From an uncultured Actinomycetes bacterium (GTDB lineage: Bacteria > Actinomycetota > Acidimicrobiia > Acidimicrobiales > Microtrichaceae): DNA of 64,000 nucleotides. A model generated the notes under the pieces. It was not told the DNA's origin. It did not search any database and worked only from the letters and a program-made list of their open reading frames with translations. Numbering within the stretch: the stretch's first letter is position 1; each line of letters starts with the position of its first letter. The stretch lies in contig CAINRS010000139.1 of NCBI GenBank assembly GCA_903852755.1, positions 1 through 64,000 on the forward strand, written 5' to 3'. Shown one piece after another: positions 17,746 to 26,853 of this stretch. Both the position numbers and the translations under genes were made by a program.

Positions 17746-18390
17746 CTATTCCGACGGGGCGTCAGGCCGGCGGAACGGGGGCGGTGGATCCAGGGCTGCG
17801 GCGAACACGGCCATCACGTCGGCGCCGTGCTGGGCGACACCCGAGCGACCGAACTGCAGCACCGACATGAGCACCGTGAGGATGATGGTCACAGCACCGT
17901 TGCCGACCGACTCCGCGTCGATGTCGGCCCGCACCAGTCCCGCCGCCTGGTCGGCGCGCAGTTGCTCGACCACGGCCTTGCGCAGCTCGAGCATGGCGGG
18001 GATGTCCTGGACCCGGTCGGTCACCTCGGGCTCGAGGCCGGCGAGCACCCGGCGTGCGAGCGGGTGACGGTCGAGCGCGTCGATGAGCGTGAGCACGAGC
18101 TGCTCCCGCCACTGTGGCGGACGGTCGTCACCGGTCAGCTGGACGAGGCCCTCCTCCATGACCGCCGCTGCGTCGTCGTCGAGCGCAGCGAGGAACAGGG
18201 CCTCCTTGTTGGCGAAGTACGCGTACGGGACGGTGCCCCCGACGCCGGCGTCACGGGCGACGTCGGCGACCGAGGTGACCCGGAACCCGTCACGGCCGAA
18301 CCGGGTGATCGCAGCGTCGAGCACGGTCCGGCGGGTCTGCTCGCCCTTGCTCGTGCGTTCGGTGCTGGTCGGTTCGTGGTCGTTCCCCAC
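17746..18390 (-). CDS. TetR family transcriptional regulator
   Basis: A 214-residue repressor-type protein. The N-terminal HTH (about residues 18-62) includes TRRTVLDAAITRFGRDGFRVTSVADVARDAGVGGTVPYAYFANKEALF, abbreviated here by its recognisable ends TRRTVLDAA and YAYFANKEALF. The C-terminal ligand domain (about 65-214) is helical. The gene is divergent from the diiron-like/BVMO/SDR operon, and a perfect palindrome lies between them. The longest reading begins with GTG 18429, which is inside that palindrome; GTG 18390 is preferred. The expected model is repression of both directions, relieved by a lipophilic substrate of the operon. Confidence 0.88.
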   Translation of the reverse strand: MGNDHEPTSTERTSKGEQTRRTVLDAAITRFGRDGFRVTSVADVARDAGVGGTVPYAYFANKEALFLAALDDDAAAVMEEGLVQLTGDDRPPQWREQLVLTLIDALDRHPLARRVLAGLEPEVTDRVQDIPAMLELRKAVVEQLRADQAAGLVRADIDAESVGNGAVTIILTVLMSVLQFGRSGVAQHGADVMAVFAAALDPPPPFRRPDAPSE

Positions 18391-18416
18391 GTGACGAGAG
18401 TAACAGAATTGAGAGG

Positions 18417-18433
18417 TTGAGTGAATCACTCAA
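18417..18433. promoter_or_regulatory. Palindromic TetR-type operator
   Basis: TTGAGTGAATCACTCAA is an inverted repeat with 8-bp arms around one central base. It lies in the 61-bp space between the divergent TetR and operon genes. Its left half coincides with the -35 element of the plus-strand promoter and its right half (read on the minus strand, TTGAGT) can serve as -35 for the regulator, so one bound dimer would block both. AT-rich sequence of this kind is rare in this window. Confidence 0.75.
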
Positions 18434-18445
18434 ATCCTTTAGTGT
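18417..18445 (+). promoter_or_regulatory. Promoter of the BVMO operon
   Basis: -35 TTGAGT (18417-18422), a 17-base spacer and -10 TAGTGT (18440-18445). The -10 ends six bases before GTG 18452, so the mRNA is expected to be leaderless. The -35 overlaps the palindrome, which fits repression by TetR. Confidence 0.65.
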
Positions 18446-18451
18446 GAGCTC

Positions 18452-19372
18452 GTGGACATCACAACCGAGTCGACCAGGGCATCGAACGACCGGCACGGAG
18501 GGGCTGCGACGGCGGCCGATGCGGGTGGGGCCCGCAGGGTCCCGACCCGGCGGATCTCCTTCGAGCAGGCGGTCGCCGACCTGCCGCGGCACTTCGCCGC
18601 CGAGGAGGACCTGATCCTCAGTCACTTCTTCGCGACCCTCTCGTCGGTCTTCCCCGACGGCGAGGAGTACTTCGTCCGGTCGGTCCGCCACCACCGCGAC
18701 CGGGTGAGCGACCCCGAGCTCCGACGACAGGTGGCCGGCTTCATCGGTCAGGAGTCGGTGCACGGCAGGGAGCACCGGGTGCTCAACGACCGTCTGGACG
18801 AACTCGGCTACCCGACGAAGCGCTACGAACGACTCACCCGGTGGGCGCTCACGACCCGGGAGCGCATCGCCCCGCCGATCGCCAACCTGGCCGCCACCGC
18901 AGCGATGGAGCACGTCACGGCGACCCTCGCCGAGCTGGCACTGAGCAACGACGAGGCCCGTCGGCTGCCGGGACCCGTCGTCGGCGACGTGTTCACCTGG
19001 CACGCGCTCGAGGAGTCGGAGCACAAGGCGGTCGCCTTCGACGTGTACCGCGCCGCCGGGGGGTCGGAGCGGATGCGCATCTGGACGATGAAACTGGTGC
19101 GGTTCGGGCTCGTCGTGTCGATGACGTTCCTGACCGCGGTGTCGCTCCTGTCGGACCGTGCGACCTACCGGCCGGGTCGCCTCCGGCGCAGCTGGCAGCA
19201 CTTCCGCCGGACCCCGATGTTCCGCCGCGAGGTGTGGGACCAGCTGTGCGCGTACGACCGGGTCGGCTTCCACCCCGACGACGTCGACACCGACGAGCTG
19301 GTCGCCCGGTGGCGGGACGAGCTGTTCGGTGACGGCGGTCGGCTGACCCCGATGCTCGCAACGGGAGCCTGA
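18452..19372 (+). CDS. Predicted metal-dependent hydrolase, PF10118-like
   Basis: A 306-residue protein matching the putative metal-dependent hydrolase family PF10118. Residues expected to bind metal are spread as in that family: EEDLILSHFF near 50, GQESVHGREH near 97, MEHVTATLAE near 150 and HALEESEHKAVAFDVY near 188-203. The E-x2-H spacing resembles ferritin-like diiron proteins more than classical hydrolases. A hydrophobic helix (VSMTFLTAVSLL) sits near residue 220. It opens a TetR-controlled operon with a BVMO and an SDR, so a role in ketone, sterol or fatty-acid oxidation is plausible; the reaction is unknown. Confidence 0.8.
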   Translation: MDITTESTRASNDRHGGAATAADAGGARRVPTRRISFEQAVADLPRHFAAEEDLILSHFFATLSSVFPDGEEYFVRSVRHHRDRVSDPELRRQVAGFIGQESVHGREHRVLNDRLDELGYPTKRYERLTRWALTTRERIAPPIANLAATAAMEHVTATLAELALSNDEARRLPGPVVGDVFTWHALEESEHKAVAFDVYRAAGGSERMRIWTMKLVRFGLVVSMTFLTAVSLLSDRATYRPGRLRRSWQHFRRTPMFRREVWDQLCAYDRVGFHPDDVDTDELVARWRDELFGDGGRLTPMLATGA

Positions 19373-19373
19373 G

Positions 19374-20948
<1,575 letters not shown>

Positions 20949-20981
20949 GCACGGCACGAACGGAACGGACAGGAGGAGCAC

Positions 20982-21821
20982 GTGGAGCTGCGACGAGGAG
21001 TGGTGTCGGTGGTGACCGGGGCAGGTTCGGGTATCGGACGGGCCCTGGCCGTCGAGCTCGCCGGTCGGGGCTCGCACCTGGCCCTGTGCGACGTCGACGT
21101 CGAGGGCCTGGCCGAGACGGTGGGGCGGTGCGAGGGCCGGGGCGTCAAGGTGACCTCGACGACCCTCGACGTGGCGGACCGTGCGGCGGTGTTCGCCTGG
21201 GCCGAGGATGTGCTCGCCGAGCACGGTGCCGTGGACCTGGTGGTCAACAACGCCGGGGTGGCGCTCAGCGCCACCGTCGAGGAGATGTCGTTCGACGACG
21301 CCCGGTGGCTCGTCGACATCAACTTCTGGGGTGTCGTGCACGGCACCCAGGCGTTCCTGCCGCACATGGTCGCCGCCGGCCGAGGGCACGTCGTCAACAT
21401 CTCGAGCGTGTTCGGCCTGATCGGCATCCCGTCGCAGTCCGCCTACTGCGCTGCGAAGTTCGCCGTGCGTGGGTTCACCGACTCGCTGCGTGTCGAGCTC
21501 GAGGCCGGGGGATCGGGCGTGTCGTGCACGACGGTCCACCCCGGGGGGATCCGGACGAACATCGCACGCAACGCCCGCACCAGTGGTGCCGCCGAGGCCA
21601 TCGCCGGACCGCGGGACGAGATGGTCCGGAACTTCGACCGCGCGGCCCGGACCTCCCCGGAGCGGGCGGCCCACCGGATCGTCCAGGCGGTCGAGCGGGA
21701 CCGCCGCCGGATCCTGATCGGGGCCGACGCCCGGGTCTTCGAGGTGCTCGCCCGGCTCCCGGCGGGGGTCGGCCAGCGGCTGATGGTGCGTGGCCTCGGG
21801 CGCTGGCGCCCTGGCCGCTGA
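20982..21821 (+). CDS. SDR family oxidoreductase
   Basis: A 279-residue short-chain dehydrogenase. Cofactor motif TGAGSGIG at residues 12-19, acidic CDVD after strand 2 (favouring NAD+), NNAG near 88, catalytic Ser in ISSVFG and Y-x3-K as YCAAK near 153-157. Residues after the active site (HPGGIRTNIARNART) and the C-terminal helix-rich tail resemble the SDRs that accompany BVMOs in mycobacterial mymA-like clusters. It would oxidise an alcohol or reduce a ketone in the same pathway as the preceding enzyme. Third and last gene of the TetR-controlled operon; AGGAGG lies 5 bases before the GTG. Confidence 0.9.
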   Translation: MELRRGVVSVVTGAGSGIGRALAVELAGRGSHLALCDVDVEGLAETVGRCEGRGVKVTSTTLDVADRAAVFAWAEDVLAEHGAVDLVVNNAGVALSATVEEMSFDDARWLVDINFWGVVHGTQAFLPHMVAAGRGHVVNISSVFGLIGIPSQSAYCAAKFAVRGFTDSLRVELEAGGSGVSCTTVHPGGIRTNIARNARTSGAAEAIAGPRDEMVRNFDRAARTSPERAAHRIVQAVERDRRRILIGADARVFEVLARLPAGVGQRLMVRGLGRWRPGR

Positions 21822-21869
21822 GCCGGACGGACACGGTTGGTCCGACGCCGACAGGTCCCACATCGAGTC

Positions 21870-21897
21870 TTGCATTCGCCACGCTGAGTGGTACCGT
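21870..21897 (+). promoter_or_regulatory. Sigma-70-type promoter of the small-protein gene
   Basis: -35 TTGCAT (21870-21875), a 16-base spacer and -10 TACCGT (21892-21897). The expected start site is just before the purine-rich GGGGAGGG at 21905, which would serve as ribosome binding site for the ATG at 21915. Confidence 0.55.
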
Positions 21898-21914
21898 CTC
21901 GAACGGGGAGGGTG

Positions 21915-22238
21915 ATGGAAACACCACTCTACGATGGGATTCAGATGAGGGCGATGGGGGCGGTGAGGTTGTACACCGGCGACGCGGACTTCCCGCACCG
22001 CGTCGTGGCGAGGGTCGGCGTGAAGGCGGTGCGGAACCGCAACATCCTGTTCAGCATGTGGACGTCGTCCGATTCCGTCGAGTCCGAGCTGGCCGAGACC
22101 CTCTGCGCGCGGGCCGCCGAGCTCGGCGCCGACGACGTCGTCGAGGTGACGTTCGCGAAGCGCCGGCAACTGCGGAAGGTGTCGTACAAGCTCAGCGGCG
22201 TGGCAGTGGCACGCTTGGAGCCGGTGCCGGACCACTGA
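21915..22238 (+). CDS. Conserved small protein of unknown function
   Basis: A protein of about 107 residues that I do not recognise with confidence. It has alternating beta and helix segments (AVRLYTGDADF, RVVARVGVKAV, ELAETLCARAAELGADDVVEVTF, KLSGVAVARL), loosely like the small alpha/beta fold of YbjQ- or DUF4156-type proteins, where a conserved A-x4-GA-DAV block marks the core. No signal peptide or membrane helix. GTG 21888, GTG 21912 and ATG 21915 are possible starts; the promoter and GGGGAGG fit 21915. Its last 47 bp overlap the 3 prime end of the convergent ECF S-component gene. Confidence 0.6.
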   Translation: METPLYDGIQMRAMGAVRLYTGDADFPHRVVARVGVKAVRNRNILFSMWTSSDSVESELAETLCARAAELGADDVVEVTFAKRRQLRKVSYKLSGVAVARLEPVPDH

Positions 22239-23028
22239 ACTCGACCGGCGCCCCGAACGACGCCCGTCGGATCGCCCGGCGCACGACACTGAGCACGGCG
22301 GGTCCGGCCAGCACGAGCAGCACGCTGGTGGTGATCGCCCGGCCCGTGTCCCAACCGAGCGACGTGGCGAGCACGTAGACGCCGAAGCGGTGCAGGTTGT
22401 CGACGACCGGTGCCCCGGCGAGGTAGGAGAGCTCCGAGCCCGAACCGATGGCGAACGGCCAGAACCACAGGTTCATGAGCAGGCCGTACCCGAACGAGGC
22501 GACCACGCCGTAGGCGACGAGCAGTCCCAGCTCCCGTCGACCCCGGGCGGGGGGCAGGAGTCCGGCGCCCAGACCGACCCAGCCGGCGGCGAGCATCTGG
22601 AACGGCAGCCACGGCCCCACGCCCCCGGTGACGACCGCAGAGGCGAACAGCGTCGTGGTCCCGAGCAGGAAGCCGAACCCGGGACCGACCGCCCGGCCCC
22701 CGACGACCAGCAGGAAGAAGACCGTCTCGATCCCGGCCGTCCCGGCGCCGAGCGGTCGCAGCGCTGCGCCGACGGCGGCGAGCACGGCGAGCACGGCGAG
22801 GGTGCGCGCGTCGATCCCACCGTCTGCGAACTCGGCGAGCACCACGGCGAGCAGCAGCGGCAGGACCGTGATGAACACCAGCGGTGCGTCTCCCACGTGC
22901 CCGGTCGCACCGGGGTCGACCCGCAGGAGCAGCGGCCAGGCGAACGCGGCGAGTCCCACGAACGACACCAGAGTCAGCGTCAGGGCGCTGCGACGGCCGA
23001 GCACCAGCGCGCCGGCGGTCCCGCTCAC
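22192..23028 (-). CDS. ECF transporter S component-like membrane protein
   Basis: A 278-residue membrane protein with about seven hydrophobic helices, last in a five-gene ECF operon. Position after the T and A genes, size, and the Gly-rich helices (VVGGRAVGPGFGFLLGTTTLFASAVVTGGVGPWLPFQ, seen as separate blocks GRAVGPGFGFLLG and GVGPWLPFQ) fit a substrate-binding S subunit. Longer than the usual 180-200-residue S proteins because of an extra N-terminal pair of helices. The substrate is not given by the sequence; the operon context suggests a corrinoid. The GTG start overlaps the ATPase stop as GTGA, and the 3 prime end overlaps the opposing small gene. Confidence 0.75.
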   Translation of the reverse strand: MSGTAGALVLGRRSALTLTLVSFVGLAAFAWPLLLRVDPGATGHVGDAPLVFITVLPLLLAVVLAEFADGGIDARTLAVLAVLAAVGAALRPLGAGTAGIETVFFLLVVGGRAVGPGFGFLLGTTTLFASAVVTGGVGPWLPFQMLAAGWVGLGAGLLPPARGRRELGLLVAYGVVASFGYGLLMNLWFWPFAIGSGSELSYLAGAPVVDNLHRFGVYVLATSLGWDTGRAITTSVLLVLAGPAVLSVVRRAIRRASFGAPVEFSGPAPAPSVPLPRR

Positions 23029-24668
23029 CCGTCGACCCCCGTCGCCCCGTCCGCCACTCCGGCCCGCAGGGCGGCGTCGATCAGGTCGTCCACGTCGACC
23101 CAGTGCGACGGCGCCATGATCCGGGCGACCTGGGGGGCGAACGTCGGCGACGGACACAACAGCTCGGCGGTGGCACCGTGGGCGACCACCTCGCCCTGGG
23201 ACAACAGGACGGTGCGGTCGCACGTCGTGGCGGCGAACTCGACGTCGTGGGTGGCGACCAACACGGTCGCTCCTGCGCCGGCACGGCGACGCAGCGCGGC
23301 GCCGAGCGCCCGCTTGGCGTCGTAGTCGAGTCCGCGGGTCGGCTCGTCGAGCAGGACGACGCCCGGTGACGCGGTCAACTGGATGGCGAGCACCAGGGCG
23401 AGTCGCTGGCCCTCGGACAGGTCACGGGGGTGGAGCCCCCCGTCGACGCGGCCGGATGCCGACCCGGACATCAGGTCGTCGAGGACGCCCCGGCAGGTGC
23501 CGGGCGTCGCCGCCGACTCGGCGTCGGCCTGGGCGCACTCGTCGTCGACGGTCTCGAGGTAGAGCAGGTCGCCGGGTGTCTGGGGGACGAGCGCGACCAC
23601 GGCGCGCCGGGCCGACGGGTCGAGGTCCCCGGTGTCCTGCCCGTGGACGTCGGTCGTTCCGGCGTCCCGGGTCCCGCTGCCCTGCACCGCCCACAGCAGG
23701 GAGCTCTTGCCCGAGCCGTTCCGGCCGATCAGCGCCGTGGTGGTGCCTCCGCCGAGGTCGAGGTCGACGCCGTCGACGGCGAGGACCGAGCCGTGGCGGA
23801 CGGTCAGCCCCCGGACGGCGACGGCGGTCGACGCCGGGGCGTCCCGTGGCCCGGGCGGCCGCAGACCGGCGGCCCGGAGCGGAGCGGCGTGCCGGCGGGC
23901 GTCGCGCACCGAGCGGGGCAGCGGATGCCAGCCGCAGCGACGACCGAGCTCGACCACCGGCGGCACGACGGGGCTGTCGGCCACGAGCTCGCTCGGATCG
24001 CCGGCACGCACGGAGGTGCCCTCGACCACGACGAGCTGGTCCGCGAACTGCAGCGCCCGCTCGAGTCGGTGCTCGGCGAGCACGACGGTGATCCCGAGGT
24101 CGTGCACGAGACGCGACAGCGCGGCCAGCACCTCCTCGGCGCCGGTCGGATCCAGGGAGGACGTCGGTTCGTCGAGCACGAGCACACGCGGCCGGGTCGT
24201 CAGCGCCGCTCCGATGGCGACGCGCTGTTGCTGTCCGCCCGAGAGGTCGCGCAGCGGCCGGTCCCGGAGGTCGGCGAGGCCGAGCAGGTCGAGGATCTCC
24301 TCGACGCGCACGCGCATGACGGTGGGTGGCAGGGCGAGCTGTTCCGGTCCGAAGGCGAGCTCCGCCTCGACCGTGTCGGTCACGAAGCCGGCGAGCGGAT
24401 CCTGACCGACCCACCCGACGGTGCCCGCCAGGTCGCGTGGCGCCACGTGCGCCGTGTCGAGGCCGGCGACGGTCACCCGGCCGGCGAGGTGTCCGCCCGT
24501 GGCCCTGGGGACCAGGCCGACGACGGCCTGCAGCAACGTCGACTTGCCCGACCCCGTCCGGCCGGTCACGAGGCACGTCGTCCCCTCGTCGACCACCAGG
24601 TCGACCGCAGCGAGCGTGGGCTCCGATGCGTCCGGGTAGGTGACCGTCACCCGGTCGAACCTGATCAC
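23025..24668 (-). CDS. ECF transporter ATPase, two ATP-binding domains fused
   Basis: About 547 residues with two complete ABC ATPase domains. Domain 1: Walker A TGRTGSGKST, signature LSGGQQQR, Walker B VLVLDEPTSSLDP and switch His in AEHR. Domain 2 (from about residue 290): Walker A IGRNGSGKSS, signature LSEGQRLA, Walker B VVLLDEPTRGLD and THD. This is the fused EcfA-EcfA' form common in Actinomycetota. It powers substrate import together with the T and S subunits. The frame opens to GTG 24701, but GTG 24668 gives the same 4-bp GTGA overlap seen at every other junction of this operon and begins right at the first beta strand (IRFDRVTVTYP). Confidence 0.92.
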   Translation of the reverse strand: MIRFDRVTVTYPDASEPTLAAVDLVVDEGTTCLVTGRTGSGKSTLLQAVVGLVPRATGGHLAGRVTVAGLDTAHVAPRDLAGTVGWVGQDPLAGFVTDTVEAELAFGPEQLALPPTVMRVRVEEILDLLGLADLRDRPLRDLSGGQQQRVAIGAALTTRPRVLVLDEPTSSLDPTGAEEVLAALSRLVHDLGITVVLAEHRLERALQFADQLVVVEGTSVRAGDPSELVADSPVVPPVVELGRRCGWHPLPRSVRDARRHAAPLRAAGLRPPGPRDAPASTAVAVRGLTVRHGSVLAVDGVDLDLGGGTTTALIGRNGSGKSSLLWAVQGSGTRDAGTTDVHGQDTGDLDPSARRAVVALVPQTPGDLLYLETVDDECAQADAESAATPGTCRGVLDDLMSGSASGRVDGGLHPRDLSEGQRLALVLAIQLTASPGVVLLDEPTRGLDYDAKRALGAALRRRAGAGATVLVATHDVEFAATTCDRTVLLSQGEVVAHGATAELLCPSPTFAPQVARIMAPSHWVDVDDLIDAALRAGVADGATGVDG

Positions 24669-25864
24669 CGCGCCGCTGCCTGCGTCCCGGACTGCGACCA
24701 CCGGTCACCCGGCGTGTCGGTCGGCGACGGACGGAGCTCGAGGAGTGGATCCGGACGCGGTTGCGGGGACCGGGTCCGGGTGTCGGACCGGGCTCGGGCG
24801 CCGTGACGGGCCGGGGTGGCGACCGCTGCCGGCGCCAGTGCGACCAGCACCGAGAGGGCGGCGACGAGCGGCAGGCTCGGCCAGCCGAGCGGGTCGGGGC
24901 TCGGCACGACCATGTCCGGGTCGAGACGCGACGCCACCACGGTCCCGACGCCCGCGGCCACCCCCGACGCGCCGACCGCCCAGGCCCGGCCGTCCCAGCG
25001 GTCGGGGCGGTGGGCGGTGGGACGGACCCGGCCGCGGGCCGAGAGGAGCCCGGCGGCCGCCAGCGCGGTCCCGGCGAGGAGGAGGGGGAGTCCGAGCGCT
25101 GGTGGCGTGGTCCCGTCCAGCGAACCGTACGTCCCGACGACGACCCCGAACAGGCCGCCGATGACGAGCGCTCCGGTGATCCGACGGACCTTCGGGTCGA
25201 CGTCGCCGGTGCGCCCGTAACCGCGCACGTCCATCGACGCCGCCAGGGCGAGGGACCGGTCGAGCGCGTCGGCGAGCACGGGGACGGCGACGGCCCGCAC
25301 GGCGCGGCGTCCCGTGGTCCGACCGGCGCGCAGCGTGCGGGCGCGTCGGACGCGGGCGACGCTCTCGACCAGCTGCGGGGCGATGGTCAGGGTGACCACC
25401 ACGGCGGTCCCGATCTCGTACAGCGAGGTGGGCACGCACCGCAGCAACCGTCTGGAGTCGGCGAGCGAGTTGGCCGCACCGAGGCAGACGATCACCGTGG
25501 CCAGGCGCAGCCCGTCGGTCGCTGCGGCGACCAACCCCTCGAGCGTCACCTGTCCGCCCAGGCGGACCCCGGCCGCCCAGTCGCCGAGCCGCACCTCGGG
25601 CAGGGTGACGAGGACGGTCGACCCGCTCCTGCTCCCGAGCAGCACGTCGGCGACCACCCGGACCGCCACCACGGCCAGCCCGAGCCAGAGGTACGAGCGG
25701 AACGCCCGGGCCCAGGGGGCGTCGGTCCGGCACGACGCGACCACGGTGGCGGCCACGGTGACGATCAGTCCCAGCAGCAGGGGGTTCGTGGTGCGGGACG
25801 CAGCCACGGCCAGCCCGGCGGCCCAGACCCACCACGCAGCAGGGTGGACCGGTCGTCCGATCAC
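24665..25864 (-). CDS. ECF transporter transmembrane (T) subunit, CbiQ/EcfT family
   Basis: A 399-residue membrane protein. The N-terminal 260 residues form the CbiQ/EcfT domain, with hydrophobic helices and the two cytoplasmic coupling signatures: VRRARTLRAG near residue 185 and MDVRGYGRTG near 235, equivalent to the ATPase-contacting motifs of EcfT. About 130 residues follow: two or three more helices and a Pro/Arg-rich cytoplasmic tail that is not usual in stand-alone EcfT. It joins the ATPase and the S component. The GTG start overlaps the preceding gene by GTGA. Confidence 0.88.
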   Translation of the reverse strand: MIGRPVHPAAWWVWAAGLAVAASRTTNPLLLGLIVTVAATVVASCRTDAPWARAFRSYLWLGLAVVAVRVVADVLLGSRSGSTVLVTLPEVRLGDWAAGVRLGGQVTLEGLVAAATDGLRLATVIVCLGAANSLADSRRLLRCVPTSLYEIGTAVVVTLTIAPQLVESVARVRRARTLRAGRTTGRRAVRAVAVPVLADALDRSLALAASMDVRGYGRTGDVDPKVRRITGALVIGGLFGVVVGTYGSLDGTTPPALGLPLLLAGTALAAAGLLSARGRVRPTAHRPDRWDGRAWAVGASGVAAGVGTVVASRLDPDMVVPSPDPLGWPSLPLVAALSVLVALAPAAVATPARHGARARSDTRTRSPQPRPDPLLELRPSPTDTPGDRWSQSGTQAAAR

Positions 25865-26853
25865 GACCCCTCCGGTCCGGCGCGTCGCCGCCGGACCGTG
25901 ACCACGGCGGCCGTGGCCACCGCGGCCACCACGCCGAGCCCGAGCAGGGTCGCCGCGGGCGAGCCCGCAACACCCGGATCGTCCCCGGGGCCCGGAGCCG
26001 TCGCCTGCTCGTCGACGGGCGCACGGGTGTCGGTCCCGCTCGGGCCGTCGGCCCCGGCACCGGCTCCGGCACCGGCTCCGGCCCCGGCTCCGGCTCCGGC
26101 ACCGGCTCCGGCTCCGGCTCCGGTGTCGTCCGTCGTCGCCCCGCCGTCCGGACCGGTCCCGGCCACCGGTGTCGACTCCGGCCCGGTCGGTGGCGCTGCG
26201 AGCGGCGCACCGGGCGCACCACTCCCCGGGACCGGTCCACCGGTGGGGGAGGGAACGAGACCGGTGGTGGGCGGTGTCGGAGCGCCGGGTGCGGGCAGGG
26301 TCGTGACGCCGGCCACCGCGACGGGCGCCGGCGGCGGTGCCGTGACGGGTGCCGGCGGTGTGGTGACGGGAGGAGCGGGTGCCGGGGGGGCGAGTGCCGG
26401 ACTGCGACCGCTGCCGTCGGAGAACACCCAGCCCTCGACCGTCCCGACGGGCGGGATCCGATCGGCCGCTCCCGTGTCGCTGTAGGTCCAGCCGCCGCCC
26501 CGGGAGGCGTGCCAGTACGACCAGTAGGCGTCTGCGGCCGCAGTGTCGAGACAGGGGTCCGCTGCCGGCGCACCGTCGATCCGGCACACGAACCCGGGGA
26601 ACCGGGCCGTGCCGCGCACCTCGAAGCCGGCGGCTCGGAGCGCGGCGAGCCCGGAGGCCGGTGACCCGGGGGCGCACCCCACCCGCACGCCGCCGCCGAG
26701 CATCGTTGCGTCGACCACGACGGTCACGCCGTCGGCCCCGGCGCACGGCCCCGGTGTCGCCCCCGGGGTCGCCCCTGCGGACGCGTGCGGAGTGACCACC
26801 GCCAGTCCGATGGTCCCGGCGGTGAGCAGCGCCACGATCCACCGGCGCCTCAC
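25861..26853 (-). CDS. Cell-surface protein with DUF4430/transcobalamin beta-domain-like fold, membrane-anchored
   Basis: A 330-residue exported protein. Signal peptide at 1-28, a globular domain at about 35-135, Pro-rich linker (140-240), an Ala-Gly run encoded by a hexamer repeat (about 245-267), then a transmembrane helix near 300-320 and a basic tail. The globular part follows the DUF4430 order: a first strand VTVVVD, a helix SGLAALRAAGF, GFVCRIDG, then YWSYWHAS and a terminal GTVEGWVF strand. DUF4430 is the family that includes the C-terminal domain of intrinsic factor and transcobalamin. Two Cys pairs (PCAGAD/RVGCA and VCRIDG/DPCLD) could form disulphides. Cotranscribed with an alpha/alpha-barrel partner and an ECF importer. 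Ligand is inferred, not shown. Confidence 0.72.
   Translation of the reverse strand: MRRRWIVALLTAGTIGLAVVTPHASAGATPGATPGPCAGADGVTVVVDATMLGGGVRVGCAPGSPASGLAALRAAGFEVRGTARFPGFVCRIDGAPAADPCLDTAAADAYWSYWHASRGGGWTYSDTGAADRIPPVGTVEGWVFSDGSGRSPALAPPAPAPPVTTPPAPVTAPPPAPVAVAGVTTLPAPGAPTPPTTGLVPSPTGGPVPGSGAPGAPLAAPPTGPESTPVAGTGPDGGATTDDTGAGAGAGAGAGAGAGAGAGAGAGADGPSGTDTRAPVDEQATAPGPGDDPGVAGSPAATLLGLGVVAAVATAAVVTVRRRRAGPEGS
26054..26119 (-). repeat. Hexamer repeat encoding an Ala-Gly linker
   Basis: Eleven consecutive copies of CCGGCN (as written on the plus strand) encode alternating Gly and Ala residues in the stalk of the DUF4430-like surface protein. Such repeats change length easily and would vary the distance of the domain from the membrane. 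Confidence 0.85.

Noticed and set aside
18427-18429. GTG 18429 as start of the TetR regulator
   Set aside because: It lies inside the palindromic operator; the internal GTG 18390 leaves a complete HTH domain.
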